DNA of 64,000 nucleotides, taken from Bog-473 sp963788585. GTDB taxonomy: Bacteria; Actinomycetota; Acidimicrobiia; Acidimicrobiales; RAAP-2. Positions 43,584 through 52,487 of the stretch are shown here, one piece after another. The stretch lies in assembly GCA_963788585.1 (NCBI GenBank), contig CAWBHA010000002.1, positions 248,001 to 312,000 on the forward strand, given 5' to 3'. A model generated the notes under the pieces. That model did not search any database, was not told the origin of the DNA, and saw only the letters and a list, made by a program, of their open reading frames with translations. Every line of letters starts with the position of its first letter. Positions within the stretch are counted from its first letter, which is position 1. A program made the position numbers and the translations under genes.

Positions 43584-43649
43584 GTCCCGAAGTTACCGGG
43601 TGGGCACCGGAACGGGAAACTCCGTTCGAGCACGGGTAGCGTCGCCGCC

Positions 43650-44786
43650 ATGCAAGATGAGCGGCTCAACACGGCGTTCGACGCCTGGCTGCAGGCACAG
43701 ACGACGGCGCTCGACGTGGTGCGGCAGGCGACCGGGGTCCCCGAGAGCGACGTCGACCTGGCGGAGGGCTACCGGTGGGTGACCCGCCTGGCGACACTGG
43801 CCCTCGAGTGGATCGTCGAGAAGTCCGACCCCCTCCACCCGCAGCTCTTCACGCTGCAGGACGAGTACCGCAAGCTCCTGGTGGACAACCCCGACGTGCA
43901 CTATTTGTTCTGCGTCCTCGACGACGTGCACGCCTACCGCCTGGTCGGGTACCGCGGCGACTGCGCCTACCTCGGCATGACCTTCGGCACGGCCTTCGGC
44001 CAGGGCCCGGTGGGAGGGCGGACCGGCACGCAGACCCAGACCCACATCGACGAGTACGAGATCGGGCCCGACGGCGAGGTCGACATCCTGATCGCGCCGG
44101 CGTCGGCGATGCCCGACCCGCGGCCGCGCAACTCGATCGTCGCGCAGCCGGGCACGGCCCAGCTGGCCATCCGCGAGACGCACTTCCGTAAGGCGCCCGA
44201 GCACTTCTCGCGCCTCCGGGTCGAGCTCGTGCCCCAGCCGGGCGAGGTGATCCCGCCACCCCTGCTCTCGAGCGCGGAGCTGGCGCCGAAGCTGGAATTC
44301 GCGGCGATGTTCCTCACCTTCGTCGGCGACACCGCGCTGCAGATGTGGCGCGACGCGGCCCCCAACATGAACACCTTCGGCGGGCAATCCGGCGCGGCGC
44401 ACGTCGCGGCGCAGGAGGACGAGGTGCGCACGCACACGAACGCGGAGATGACGTACCACGGAGGTCGCTTCCGCCTGGAGCCGGGCGAGGCCCTCGTGGT
44501 CACGGTGCACGAGCCGGACAAGCCCTTCCTCTACTGGGGGCTGACGCTCACCTCGCCGTGGATGGAGAGCTTCGACTACCGCTACACGGCCACCGCGCTG
44601 AACAACGAGACCGCAGCCCGCTCGCCCGACGGCTCCTGGCGCATGATCATCGCGCCGAGCGATCCGGGGGTGGAGAACTGGCTCGACACGGGCGGGCGGC
44701 TCGAGGGCTACATGCTCGTGCGCTGGGTCCTGGCCGAGGACCCGCCGCACCCGAGCGCCGAGGTCGTGCCGATCGCGTCACTGTGA
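43650..44786 (+). CDS. DUF1214 domain protein
   Basis: A 378-residue cytosolic protein from ATG 43650, divergent from the acyl-CoA dehydrogenase. The C-terminal DUF1214-type region reads LVVTVHEPDKPFLYWGLTLTSPWMESFDY, then SPDGSWRMIIAPSDPGVENWLDTGG. The N-terminal half is mixed helix and strand (LDDVHAYRLVGYRGDCAYLG). No enzymatic motif is evident and the function of the family is unknown. A hairpin overlaps the convergent end with the sulfotransferase. Confidence 0.82.
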   Translation: MQDERLNTAFDAWLQAQTTALDVVRQATGVPESDVDLAEGYRWVTRLATLALEWIVEKSDPLHPQLFTLQDEYRKLLVDNPDVHYLFCVLDDVHAYRLVGYRGDCAYLGMTFGTAFGQGPVGGRTGTQTQTHIDEYEIGPDGEVDILIAPASAMPDPRPRNSIVAQPGTAQLAIRETHFRKAPEHFSRLRVELVPQPGEVIPPPLLSSAELAPKLEFAAMFLTFVGDTALQMWRDAAPNMNTFGGQSGAAHVAAQEDEVRTHTNAEMTYHGGRFRLEPGEALVVTVHEPDKPFLYWGLTLTSPWMESFDYRYTATALNNETAARSPDGSWRMIIAPSDPGVENWLDTGGRLEGYMLVRWVLAEDPPHPSAEVVPIASL

Positions 44787-44789
44787 TGG

Positions 44790-44821
44790 CCCTCAGACCT
44801 CCCAGCTCAGACCTCTGAGGG
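44790..44821. terminator. Hairpin between convergent DUF1214 and sulfotransferase genes
   Basis: CCCTCAGA (44790-44797) and TCTGAGGG (44814-44821) form a perfect 8-bp stem with a 16-base loop that itself holds a direct repeat of CAGACCTC. It covers the stop of the sulfotransferase gene and lies directly after the DUF1214 stop, so it can serve both directions. Confidence 0.5.
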
Positions 44822-46036
44822 CACGCCGAAGCGCTCCTGGTACGGCGTGACCAGGGCACGGTGGACGGCGAGGTCCAGCCCAGTGTCGGCGAAGGAGTAG
44901 TCGTGGCCGCCGGCGCGGCCGTCGTGGCGGGCCGCGAGGTACGCCTCGAGCCCGGCGCGGAACGTGGCGGTCACCGGCAGCCCCCACGAGGCGTAGAGCC
45001 TCTCGATCACCCCGAGAGGGTCGGCCACCAGGTCGCGGTAGACGATGTCGGTGATCTGGTCCGCGGGGATGAGCCCGGCGTCGCGCTCGGCCGCGACGTG
45101 GTCCATCTGCATCTCGAGGCCCATCGCCATGAACTCCACCAGCACGCCATGGTCGACGTGGTCGGAGTGCATGAAGTGCAGTGTCGCCATCAAGTCGGAG
45201 AGGGACCCGATGACGCGCAGCGGGTCGCGGTGGGTGATCACCACGCGCGCGTCGGGGTAGGTGGCAAAGAGCAGGGGCAGAGCGGAGAGATGGGAGGGCG
45301 CCTTGACGACCCAGCGGGGGGTCGGCCGGCTCGCCACCCACTGCAGCGTCTGCAGGTGCCGCTTGTGCCAGTCGTAGATGGGCGCCTGGTCGATCCCGCT
45401 GCGCCAGACGGTGTACTCCGAGACGTTGTAGAGCCCGGTGTAGACGTCGCTCGAGAATTGGTGCGCGAAGGCGAAGATGCACTCGGTGGGCAGCCGGCCG
45501 CCGTTCTCGTGCATGGCGGTGAAGGCGGGGACGATCTCGTCCATGAGGGTGATCTCGTCGTCGCAGAGGTCGCCCGACGCGTCCTCGTAGGGGACGGTGT
45601 GCAGGAGCTCCCACAGCAGGGGCGGCCGGTTGTCGGGGTCGCAGGCGAGGAGCTCGTGCAGGAGGGTGGTGCCCGAACGGCCCAGTCCCGTCACGACGAC
45701 GGGGGCGCGGACCTCCTCGCGCAGGACGGACGGCTCGCGCTTCCACAGCTCGACCATGCGCAGGCGGTTCTGCAGGATCAGCTGGATCTCCCCGCGCGTG
45801 CGCAGCCGGCCCGGCAGGTGCAGGCGCGCCTCCCCGTCGAGCGAGGCGCACAGGCGGCGGAACGGCTCCTCCCACCACGTGTCGCCGTAGTCGTCGAGCC
45901 CGGTGGTGGCGGTCGCGGCGGCGCGGAGGTCGTCGGGCCCCAGCGAGACCGCGGAGCGCCCGTCGTCGCCCAGGCCCCGCCCGAGCGAGACCATCTTGTC
46001 GGCCCATCTGCTGCGGGGGGGAGGGGTCCAGGGCAC
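44807..46036 (-). CDS. Sulfotransferase family protein
   Basis: A 409-residue PAPS-dependent sulfotransferase. The 5'-phosphosulfate loop is VVVTGLGRSGTTLLHELLA near residues 112-130, and the 3'-phosphate motif is ARVVITHRDPLRVIGSLSDL. An Arg/Trp-rich central region and the VVKAPSHL segment are family typical. The acceptor is unknown; these long actinobacterial enzymes usually act on small hydroxylated molecules or lipids. The PAP by-product would be removed by a CysQ-type enzyme like the one at 33258-34016. The start is at 46036, and transcription is divergent from the HD-domain gene. Confidence 0.87.
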   Translation of the reverse strand: MPWTPPPRSRWADKMVSLGRGLGDDGRSAVSLGPDDLRAAATATTGLDDYGDTWWEEPFRRLCASLDGEARLHLPGRLRTRGEIQLILQNRLRMVELWKREPSVLREEVRAPVVVTGLGRSGTTLLHELLACDPDNRPPLLWELLHTVPYEDASGDLCDDEITLMDEIVPAFTAMHENGGRLPTECIFAFAHQFSSDVYTGLYNVSEYTVWRSGIDQAPIYDWHKRHLQTLQWVASRPTPRWVVKAPSHLSALPLLFATYPDARVVITHRDPLRVIGSLSDLMATLHFMHSDHVDHGVLVEFMAMGLEMQMDHVAAERDAGLIPADQITDIVYRDLVADPLGVIERLYASWGLPVTATFRAGLEAYLAARHDGRAGGHDYSFADTGLDLAVHRALVTPYQERFGVPSEV

Positions 46037-46074
46037 GGGCGGTCACCGTACCCGCCGAGAGGGAGAATGGGGGG

Positions 46075-46635
46075 ATGCAGACGCCGGCCGACCTGAGCAT
46101 CGACGAGATCACCGAGGCGCTGGCCTCCGGGGCCGACCGGGCGCTCAGTCCCGGCGTCCCGGTCTCGCAACTCGACCATGCCCTGCAGACGGCGGCGCTC
46201 CTGGCGCAGCGCCACCCCGACGACGCCGGACTGGCCGCGGCGGGCCTCGTGCACGACATCGGCCACCTGCTCCGCGGTGGCCGTGACGAGTCGCACGCCA
46301 GCGACGCGGCGCGCGTGGTCCGGCGTGCGCTGGGAGACCGGGTGGCCGGCATCGTCGGCCTCCATGTGGAGGCCAAGCGGTACCTCGTGGCGACCGAAGC
46401 GGACTACGGCGGCGTGCTGAGCACCGACAGCGTGGTCTCGCTGGCCCGACAGGGAGGGATGCTGTCGGCGCAGGGCGCGGCGTCGTTCCTGGCGCAACCC
46501 TGGGCCGCCGACGCGGTCACCCTCCGCCGGGCGGACGACTGCGGGAAGCTCGAGGGCCTCGACGTGGCTGATCTCGCCCACTGGGTCCCCGTCCTCTTCG
46601 AGGTCGCGGCGGCGGCCGGCGCCGCCGGGCGCTGA
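46075..46635 (+). CDS. HD-domain protein, PhnZ/oxygenase-like
   Basis: A 186-residue HD-fold protein. Metal ligands fit QLDHALQTAALL (His), AGLVHDIGHLL (His-Asp, His), and LHVEAKRYL (His), with a later Asp. The lysine in VEAKRYL and the pattern around LVHDIGHLL match the mixed-valent diiron oxygenase branch of HD proteins (PhnZ and relatives) better than HD phosphohydrolases. Substrate unknown; no phosphonate genes are nearby. ATG at 46075 has GAGGGAGAATGGGGG upstream. Together with the next two genes it forms a tight plus-strand operon (26- and 6-base gaps). Confidence 0.78.
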   Translation: MQTPADLSIDEITEALASGADRALSPGVPVSQLDHALQTAALLAQRHPDDAGLAAAGLVHDIGHLLRGGRDESHASDAARVVRRALGDRVAGIVGLHVEAKRYLVATEADYGGVLSTDSVVSLARQGGMLSAQGAASFLAQPWAADAVTLRRADDCGKLEGLDVADLAHWVPVLFEVAAAAGAAGR

Positions 46636-46661
46636 CGTCGCCGACGCCCGCTGGCGGTTGG

Positions 46662-47591
46662 ATGGATCGGCGCGCGCACGAGGTCCCGGCGGTCGTGCGC
46701 GCCGAGGCCGAGGCCGTCGGCGCCACGGCGTGGCTGGAGGGTCTGCCGGCGTTGATCCGCCACGTCGAGCGGGACTGGTCGATCCGTGTCGACGCGGCGT
46801 TCCCCGACGCCACCGAGGCCTTCGTCGCCGCGGCCGTGCAACGGGACGGGACCCCGGCCGTGCTCAAGCTGGTGGTGCCGCGGGACGGGAAAGCGGCGGC
46901 GCGCGAGATCACTGCGCTGCGGCTCTGCAGGGGAGACGGCTGCGTCCGTCTGCTCCGCGGCGACGTCGACCGGGGCGCGCTCCTCCTTGAGCGACTCGGC
47001 CCATCGCTGCACGACCTGGGGCTGCCGTTGCCGGCGCGGCACGAGATCCTGTGCGCCACGGCCGAACGGGTTTGGCGGCCGGCCGGGAAGGCCGCGCTGC
47101 CGACGGGGAAGGAGAAGGCCCAATGGCTGGCCCGCTTCGTCGCCGGAACATGGGAGGAGCTCGGGCGACCGTGTTCCGTCGCTGCGGTCGAGGACGCGCT
47201 GAATTGTGCGGACCGCCGTGGCCGCGCCCACGACCCGGCGCGCGCCGTCCTCGTGCACGGGGACGTCCACCAGTGGAACGCGCTCCGCGCCGCGGGCGGG
47301 TACAAGCTGGTGGACCCCGACGGCCTGGTGGCCGAGCCGGAGTACGACCTCGGGATCGTCATGCGCGAGGACCCCGTCGAGCTGCTGGCGGGCGATCCGC
47401 GGGAGCGTGCGCACCGCCTGGCCGCCCGCACCGGGCTGGACGCCACCGCCGTCTGGGAGTGGGGGGTGGTCGAGCGCGTCTCCACCGGCCTGCTGGGCAC
47501 GAAGGTGGGGCTGCAACCCGTCGCCGCCGAGATGCTGGCCGCGGCGGAGGCGGTGGCGGGTCTGGGTGCAGGGTCACGACGGGTCGGGTGA
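46662..47591 (+). CDS. Aminoglycoside/hydroxyurea phosphotransferase family kinase
   Basis: A 309-residue kinase of the APH(6)/streptomycin 6-kinase type. The small lobe has AVLKLVVPRDGKAAAREITALRL (ATP lysine and Glu); the catalytic loop is VLVHGDVHQWNAL and the metal motif KLVDPDGLVAEPEYDLG. It may inactivate an antibiotic or phosphorylate a house metabolite; the family alone does not prove resistance. It sits between an HD oxygenase-like gene and a beta-lactamase-fold hydrolase in one operon. Confidence 0.85.
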   Translation: MDRRAHEVPAVVRAEAEAVGATAWLEGLPALIRHVERDWSIRVDAAFPDATEAFVAAAVQRDGTPAVLKLVVPRDGKAAAREITALRLCRGDGCVRLLRGDVDRGALLLERLGPSLHDLGLPLPARHEILCATAERVWRPAGKAALPTGKEKAQWLARFVAGTWEELGRPCSVAAVEDALNCADRRGRAHDPARAVLVHGDVHQWNALRAAGGYKLVDPDGLVAEPEYDLGIVMREDPVELLAGDPRERAHRLAARTGLDATAVWEWGVVERVSTGLLGTKVGLQPVAAEMLAAAEAVAGLGAGSRRVG

Positions 47592-47597
47592 CGATGG

Positions 47598-48736
47598 ATG
47601 GGCGTGGACATTCCCCTCAGCGGCCACTGTGACGTTCGTTTCGCCGCGGTCCGCGACGAGTTCGACAGGAACTTCCGGGAGCGAGGCGAGGTCGGCGCGG
47701 CCGTCTGCGTCATCGCCGGCGGCACGACGGTCGTCGACCTGGTCGGCGGGTGGGCCGACGCCGCCCACCGAGAGCCGTGGCGGCACGACACCCTGGTGGA
47801 CTACTACTCCGTCGGGAAGGCGTTCGTCGCTCTGCTCGCCCTGCAGTTGGTGGACGAGGGAAAGATCGCCCTCGACGACACCATGGGCACGGTGTGGCCC
47901 GAGTTCGCCGGAGGCGGCAAGGAGGGGGCCACGCTGCGCCACGCGCTGTGCCACCGGGCGGGCGTGCCGGCCATCCGCGCCCCGCTCACCGACGACGACC
48001 TGTGGGACTGGAGGCGGATGACGGCGGCGCTGGCGGCGACCGATGCGTGGTGGGAACCGGGGACGCGCCACGCCTACCACACGAACACCTACGGCCACCT
48101 GGTCGGGGAGGTCGTGCGGCGGGTCAGCGGACAGACGTGCCGCGAGCGCCTGGCCGCGCTGGCCGGCCCGCTCGACGCCGACGTGCACGTGGGCGTCCCC
48201 CTCCGCGGCGCAGCCGTTGCGCGGAGGTGATGTTCCGGGCGCCGGGGACGCCCGACCCCGAAGGCCTCGCGGCGCTGACGGGCGACGCCCGGATGGAGAT
48301 GCTGAGCTACTTCAACCCGCCGGGGTACTCCTCCGTGGGCGTGGTCAATTCGCCGCAGTGGCGCGACGCGGAGGTGCCGTCGACCAACGGACACGGCACT
48401 GCCCGCGGCGTGGCGCGGCTCTACGCCGGGCTGCTCGAAGAGGGCCGGCTGCTGTCCGTGGACCTGCTGGCCGAGGCCACGTCGTCGCAATCCTCCGGCT
48501 ACTGCCCCATCCTGCACGAGGACGTGACGTTCGGGCTCGGCTTCCAACCCACGGTGCCCCATCGTCCCTTCGGGCCCAACCCCGGGAGCTTCGGTCATTT
48601 CGGGACCGGTGGCGCGGTCGGTTTCGCCGATCCCGCCACGGGCGTGGCGTTCGGCTACGTCATGAACGACGTCATCCCGCGTTGGCAGAGCACGCGCAAT
48701 CGCGCGTTGATCGGCGCGCTCTACGACGCGCTCTGA
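47598..48736 (+). CDS. Serine hydrolase, beta-lactamase/EstB family (one frameshift)
   Basis: Conceptual 379-residue enzyme of the class C beta-lactamase/esterase fold. The nucleophile motif SxxK is SVGK (Ser71, Lys74), and the tyrosine motif is near TRHAYHTNTYG. The C-terminal part has FGPNPGSFGHFGTGGAVGFADP, the usual HxG equivalent, then a domain end YVMNDV. A missing base near 48218 splits it into two readable halves. No signal peptide is visible, so an intracellular esterase is more likely than a periplasmic beta-lactamase. It starts six bases after the kinase gene. Confidence 0.82.
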
Positions 48737-48879
48737 CGGCGGCACACCGGGGGTGGTGGAGCGCCGTGCCCGAGCGCCGCACACGGTGTGCCCGGGGTGC
48801 GTGATCACATGTTCGGCGCCACCCATGCTCTAACGTTCCGCGTGCGCCGGTCGGCGTGCAGCGCACCGAAGGGGGGCCC

Positions 48880-50247
48880 ATGACGAACCCTGCGATGGAG
48901 ATCCCGACCAGGCGGGTCGACATGTGGTACGCCGGCACGTCGCCGCAGCGGCGGGCGACGGTCGCGTTCCGCATCATCCTGGCCATCCCGCAGCTCATCA
49001 TCCTGGACTTCCTGTTCATCGCGCTGTGCATCGTGGTGGTGATCGGGTGGTTCGGGGCGCTGTTCATGGGCCGCCTCCCGGCGTTCGTCCACGCCTTCGC
49101 GAGTGGCGTCATCCGCTGGGCCACCCGGGTCGGCGCGTACCTGTTCCTGCTGACCGACCGCTATCCGCCGTTCTCGCTCGAAGACGAGGCCTACCCGGCC
49201 CGCCCGATGCTGCCGCCGGCGGGCGCCAGGCTGAACCGCTGGTCGGTCTTCTTCCGCATCGTCCTCGGCATCCCGGGCGCCGCGTTCTACGAGATAGTGC
49301 TGTACGGGTTGACCTTCCCCTTGCTCATCGTCATGTGGTTCGTCGTCCTGATCCGCGGCACCATGCCGGATCCGCTCTACGACGCCTATGCCGCGCTGCT
49401 CCGCTACCAGGTTCGGTACCACTCGTGGTTCACGATGCTCACGTCGGAATACCCCTGGGGGATGCTGGGCGACCCGGCCGCGCCGCCGACGCCGGCCGCG
49501 TCCGCACTGCCACAGCCACCGCAATCGCAACCGCCACCGCCGTCCCAGCCCACGGCGTCCCCGGCCACGGCCCCTCCGCCGCCCTCGTATCCCGCCTACC
49601 CCGTATCCGGGCCACCGGCTTCGACGACGCAGCCGTTCTCCTACCCGGCCTCGGACCAGCCCGTGGAGGAACCGGCCTCTTCCGCCGACGCGCCCTCGGA
49701 CGCCGGACCGCCCGCCGACGCCGCCCCCGTCTGGCCGCCCCCCATGCCACCCCCGACCGCCGGCCTCGGGGCCATGCCGCCGCCCTCGCAGTGGGAGCGC
49801 GCCGCGCCGACCCTGCCCGGCGCCGAGCTGCCACCGTGGGGCAGGCTCGTCCTGCAGGGCGCAGCCCGCGGTTGGATGGTCTTCGCCATCGTGTGGGGCG
49901 CCATCCTCTTCCTCGGGCAGAACGTCGCGCAGAACATCCTCGTGGGGCACAACAACCACAACGACAACACGGCGCTCGTGCAACAGGCACACGTCTTCGT
50001 CACCGACTGCCAGCGGTCCGCGACGAGCGGCAAGACAGCGCCCTCCGGAGCCGACCCGCGTGCGATGGATCCCCCGACCGCGATCTTCCGACAGGTCGCC
50101 GTCAGCGCGAGCTGCACCGGCGCCGGCACCGGCGCCGGCACCGGCGAACACGCATACCTCGCGACGAGTGGTGGCACCGGCGCGACAGCCTTCTGGAGCC
50201 ACCCGTCCGACACGCAACACCTCCTCCACACCGCAGGCGCCGGCTGA
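48880..50247 (+). CDS. DUF4389 membrane protein with long Pro-rich linker
   Basis: A 455-residue protein from ATG 48880, with CGAAGGGGGGCCC upstream. Residues 1-200 hold two DUF4389-type units, each starting with R(R/W)xxVxFRIxLxIP and a membrane segment (LDFLFIALCIVVVIGWFGALFMG and EIVLYGLTFPLLIVMWFVVLIRG). A long region of Pro, Ala and Ser follows, then a third membrane segment (WMVFAIVWGAILFLGQNV) and a C-terminal outer part with two Cys. Function unknown. The stop codon is in the loop of a strong hairpin. Confidence 0.78.
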   Translation: MTNPAMEIPTRRVDMWYAGTSPQRRATVAFRIILAIPQLIILDFLFIALCIVVVIGWFGALFMGRLPAFVHAFASGVIRWATRVGAYLFLLTDRYPPFSLEDEAYPARPMLPPAGARLNRWSVFFRIVLGIPGAAFYEIVLYGLTFPLLIVMWFVVLIRGTMPDPLYDAYAALLRYQVRYHSWFTMLTSEYPWGMLGDPAAPPTPAASALPQPPQSQPPPPSQPTASPATAPPPPSYPAYPVSGPPASTTQPFSYPASDQPVEEPASSADAPSDAGPPADAAPVWPPPMPPPTAGLGAMPPPSQWERAAPTLPGAELPPWGRLVLQGAARGWMVFAIVWGAILFLGQNVAQNILVGHNNHNDNTALVQQAHVFVTDCQRSATSGKTAPSGADPRAMDPPTAIFRQVAVSASCTGAGTGAGTGEHAYLATSGGTGATAFWSHPSDTQHLLHTAGAG

Positions 50248-50260
50248 GGCCGGCGCCTGC
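50233..50260. terminator. Perfect 12-bp hairpin with the stop codon in its loop
   Basis: GCAGGCGCCGGC (50233-50244) and GCCGGCGCCTGC (50249-50260) pair perfectly around TGAG, where TGA (50245-50247) is the stop of the DUF4389 gene. No T-tract follows. It is the most stable hairpin I see in the window and would terminate or protect the message right at its stop. Confidence 0.6.
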
Positions 50261-50279
50261 CCGGCCGACGTGACGCCGC

Positions 50280-51053
50280 GTGATGCCGCGACGCCCTGAC
50301 GCCGTGACGTTCGAGGCCTTGGTGGCGGAGGGCGCCGCGGTGCCGGTCGAGGGCTGGGACTTCTCCTGGTTCGCCGGGCGGGCCACCGAGGAGCGGCCGC
50401 CGTGGGGCTACGCCCGCCGCATGGGGGAGCGCATGGGCAAGGCCCTCGCCGCCCTCGACGTCGAAACGGGCGGCGGGGAGGTGCTCGCCACCGTCGAGCG
50501 GCCTCCGCACCTCCTGGTGGCGACCGAGTCGTGGCCACCCAACGTCGCGGTGGCACGGCGGCGACTGCGACCGCTGGGTGCCCACGTCGTCGCCGTTGCG
50601 GACGCACCGGCACTGCCCTTCGCCTCGCGCTCGTTCGACCTCGTGGTCAGCCGCCACCCGGTCGTCGTGCTGTGGGACGAGATCGCCCGGGTCCTCCGGC
50701 CGGGCGGGACGTACCTGTCACAGCAGATCGGCGCCGGCACGAACGCGGAGCTCACCACCTTCATGATGGGGCCGCGGCCGCCCAATCAGGCCCGCAGCGC
50801 CGAGCACGCCCACGCCGCGGCGGAGCGGGCCGGCCTCGAGATCACCCAGTTGCGGACGTGTGCGCTCCGGGTGGAGTTCTTCGACATCGCCGCGGTCGTG
50901 TACTTCCTCCGCAAGGTGCCCTGGACCGTCCCGGGCTTCACGCCCGACGGCGACGCGGAGCCCCTGCGTCGCCTCCACGCGCACATTGTCCGCGAAGGAT
51001 CGTTCGTCTCGACGGCCAGACGCACGCTCGTCGAGGCCGTCCGCCCCGAGTGA
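50280..51053 (+). CDS. SAM-dependent methyltransferase
   Basis: A 257-residue class I methyltransferase. Motif I is degenerate (EVLATVERPPHLLVATESWPPNVAVARRRL); the motif II to III region reads ADAPALPFASRSFDLVVSRHPVVVLWDEIARVLRPGGTYLSQQIG, typical of UbiE-like enzymes. The start may be GTG 50280 or ATG 50283. It is separated from the DUF4389 gene by the hairpin at 50233-50260. The substrate is unknown, and the loss of a clear GxGxG loop makes cofactor use worth testing. Confidence 0.8.
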   Translation: MMPRRPDAVTFEALVAEGAAVPVEGWDFSWFAGRATEERPPWGYARRMGERMGKALAALDVETGGGEVLATVERPPHLLVATESWPPNVAVARRRLRPLGAHVVAVADAPALPFASRSFDLVVSRHPVVVLWDEIARVLRPGGTYLSQQIGAGTNAELTTFMMGPRPPNQARSAEHAHAAAERAGLEITQLRTCALRVEFFDIAAVVYFLRKVPWTVPGFTPDGDAEPLRRLHAHIVREGSFVSTARRTLVEAVRPE

Positions 51054-51080
51054 GCCGGCGCGCGAGCTGGGCGCCCCGGC

Positions 51081-52474
51081 TCAGCTCGCCTGGCTGACCG
51101 AGCTCATGTTGAAGTCGGGGATCCGCAAGGGGGGCATGATCGTCCGGTTGAGGTACTCGCCGTTCTCGCGACCGAGCGCGCGGACCGGCGTGCCCACCTC
51201 GGTGGCGCGGGTCAGCAGGTCCACGGGGCTCTCGTTGAAGCGGAAATTGTTGGCCGCGCCGACCACGGCGCCGTCCTCCACCACGTAGACCCCGTCGCGC
51301 GTCAGGCCCGTCATCAGGAGGGTCGCCGGGTCGACCTCGCGGATGTACCAGAGGCAGGTGAGCAGCAGCCCGCGTTCGGTCCGGGCGACCATTTCCTCGA
51401 GCGAGCCACCGTCGGCCCCGCCCGACCGCAGGACGAGGTTGTCGACATAGGGGGCCATCACCGCGCCCGACCTGGCCGCGCCGGCGCGGTGGTAACGGAG
51501 CCGCGCCAGCGTTCCGTCATCCAGCCAGTCGACCCGCGTCACGGGGAGGCCGTTGTCGAACACCGAGACCTCCGAGCTGCTGGCCCCCGTCGCGACGAAC
51601 GGCAGGCACTCCAGGCCGGGCTCGTAGGGGTCGCTGTAGAGCGCGAAGGGCGTCGAAGAGATCGTCTCTCCGACGCGTGTCCCCCGCCCTCCTTGGAGAA
51701 CACCGTCCGCCCGTCCTCGGCGTCCTGCCCGCCCAGCGCGTAGAACGCGAGCATCGTCATCATGTCCGCCACGCCCGACGGGGGCAGGATCACCTCGTAG
51801 TGGCCGGCCTCGAGGCCGACCTGCTGGGCCCCCCAATCCAGCCGGCGCCAGATCTCGTGCTCCATCTCCTCGAGGGACGGCGCGATGACCGGTGCGCCCA
51901 CCCAGGCGGAGGCGCTGCCGTCCTCTGTGCGGCCCACGAGATTCACCGCCGCCGTCGGTTGCGCATGGGACATTCGGATCCCGGTCGAACTCCCCAGGTA
52001 CAGGGTTCGTACGTCGAGCTCCGCGAACCCGGCCAGCACGGCGTCGCGTGCACGCGCCCTCCCGAACGCGCCCGACAGCGCGGCGAGCACGGGCTCGAGC
52101 ACGCCGGCATCGGTCTGTTCCGGCTCCAGACCGAAGTCGCGGTCGGGGGTGGTGCCCGAGGGCGCGACCAGCGGGAAGGCGTCCTCGCTCGGCGGGGCCT
52201 GCCGGGCGTCGGCCAGCGCGGCGCGCACCATTTCGGACACGCCGTCCGTGCCGACGACGCCGGTCCGGCTGGCCGTGCCGGCCGCGGAGCCGGCGACCAC
52301 GATCACGCTGACCGACCGTCCCCGTTGCACGCCGTTGGTGGTCGTCGTGTTCACGGCGAATCGGACGTCGGCGTGGCTTCCCTCGTCGACCAGCGCGACG
52401 CAGCCGTCCGCGCCCGCGTCGGCCGCGTCGGCCAGCGCCCGTTCCACCAGCTCCTGGGCAGCGATCATCGGCAC
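51081..52474 (-). CDS. pmbA: TldE/PmbA metallopeptidase-related subunit (one frameshift)
   Basis: Conceptual 464-residue PmbA/TldE homologue from GTG 52474 or ATG 52468. It has the N-terminal TldD/PmbA domain (AVNTTTTNGVQRGRSVSVIVV), the middle GHYEVILPPSGVADMMTMLAFY and the C-terminal ESPVDLLTRATEVG with NGEYLNRTIMPPLRI. The HExxxH zinc motif is absent, as expected for TldE, which pairs with TldD to form an active heterodimeric protease. One G is missing from the run near 51685. It starts 13 bases after the tldD stop. Confidence 0.87.
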
Positions 52475-52487
52475 CCACCGCCCATCG

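Noticed and set aside
41955..44786. 943-residue plus-strand frame leading into the DUF1214 gene
   Set aside because: The part before 43650 is antisense to the acyl-CoA dehydrogenase and thiolase-like genes and is low complexity; the DUF1214 protein starts at ATG 43650.
46662..48736. Antibiotic resistance island (aminoglycoside kinase plus beta-lactamase)
   Set aside because: Neither protein can be tied to resistance from its family alone, the hydrolase has no signal peptide, and there are no mobile elements or composition changes around them.
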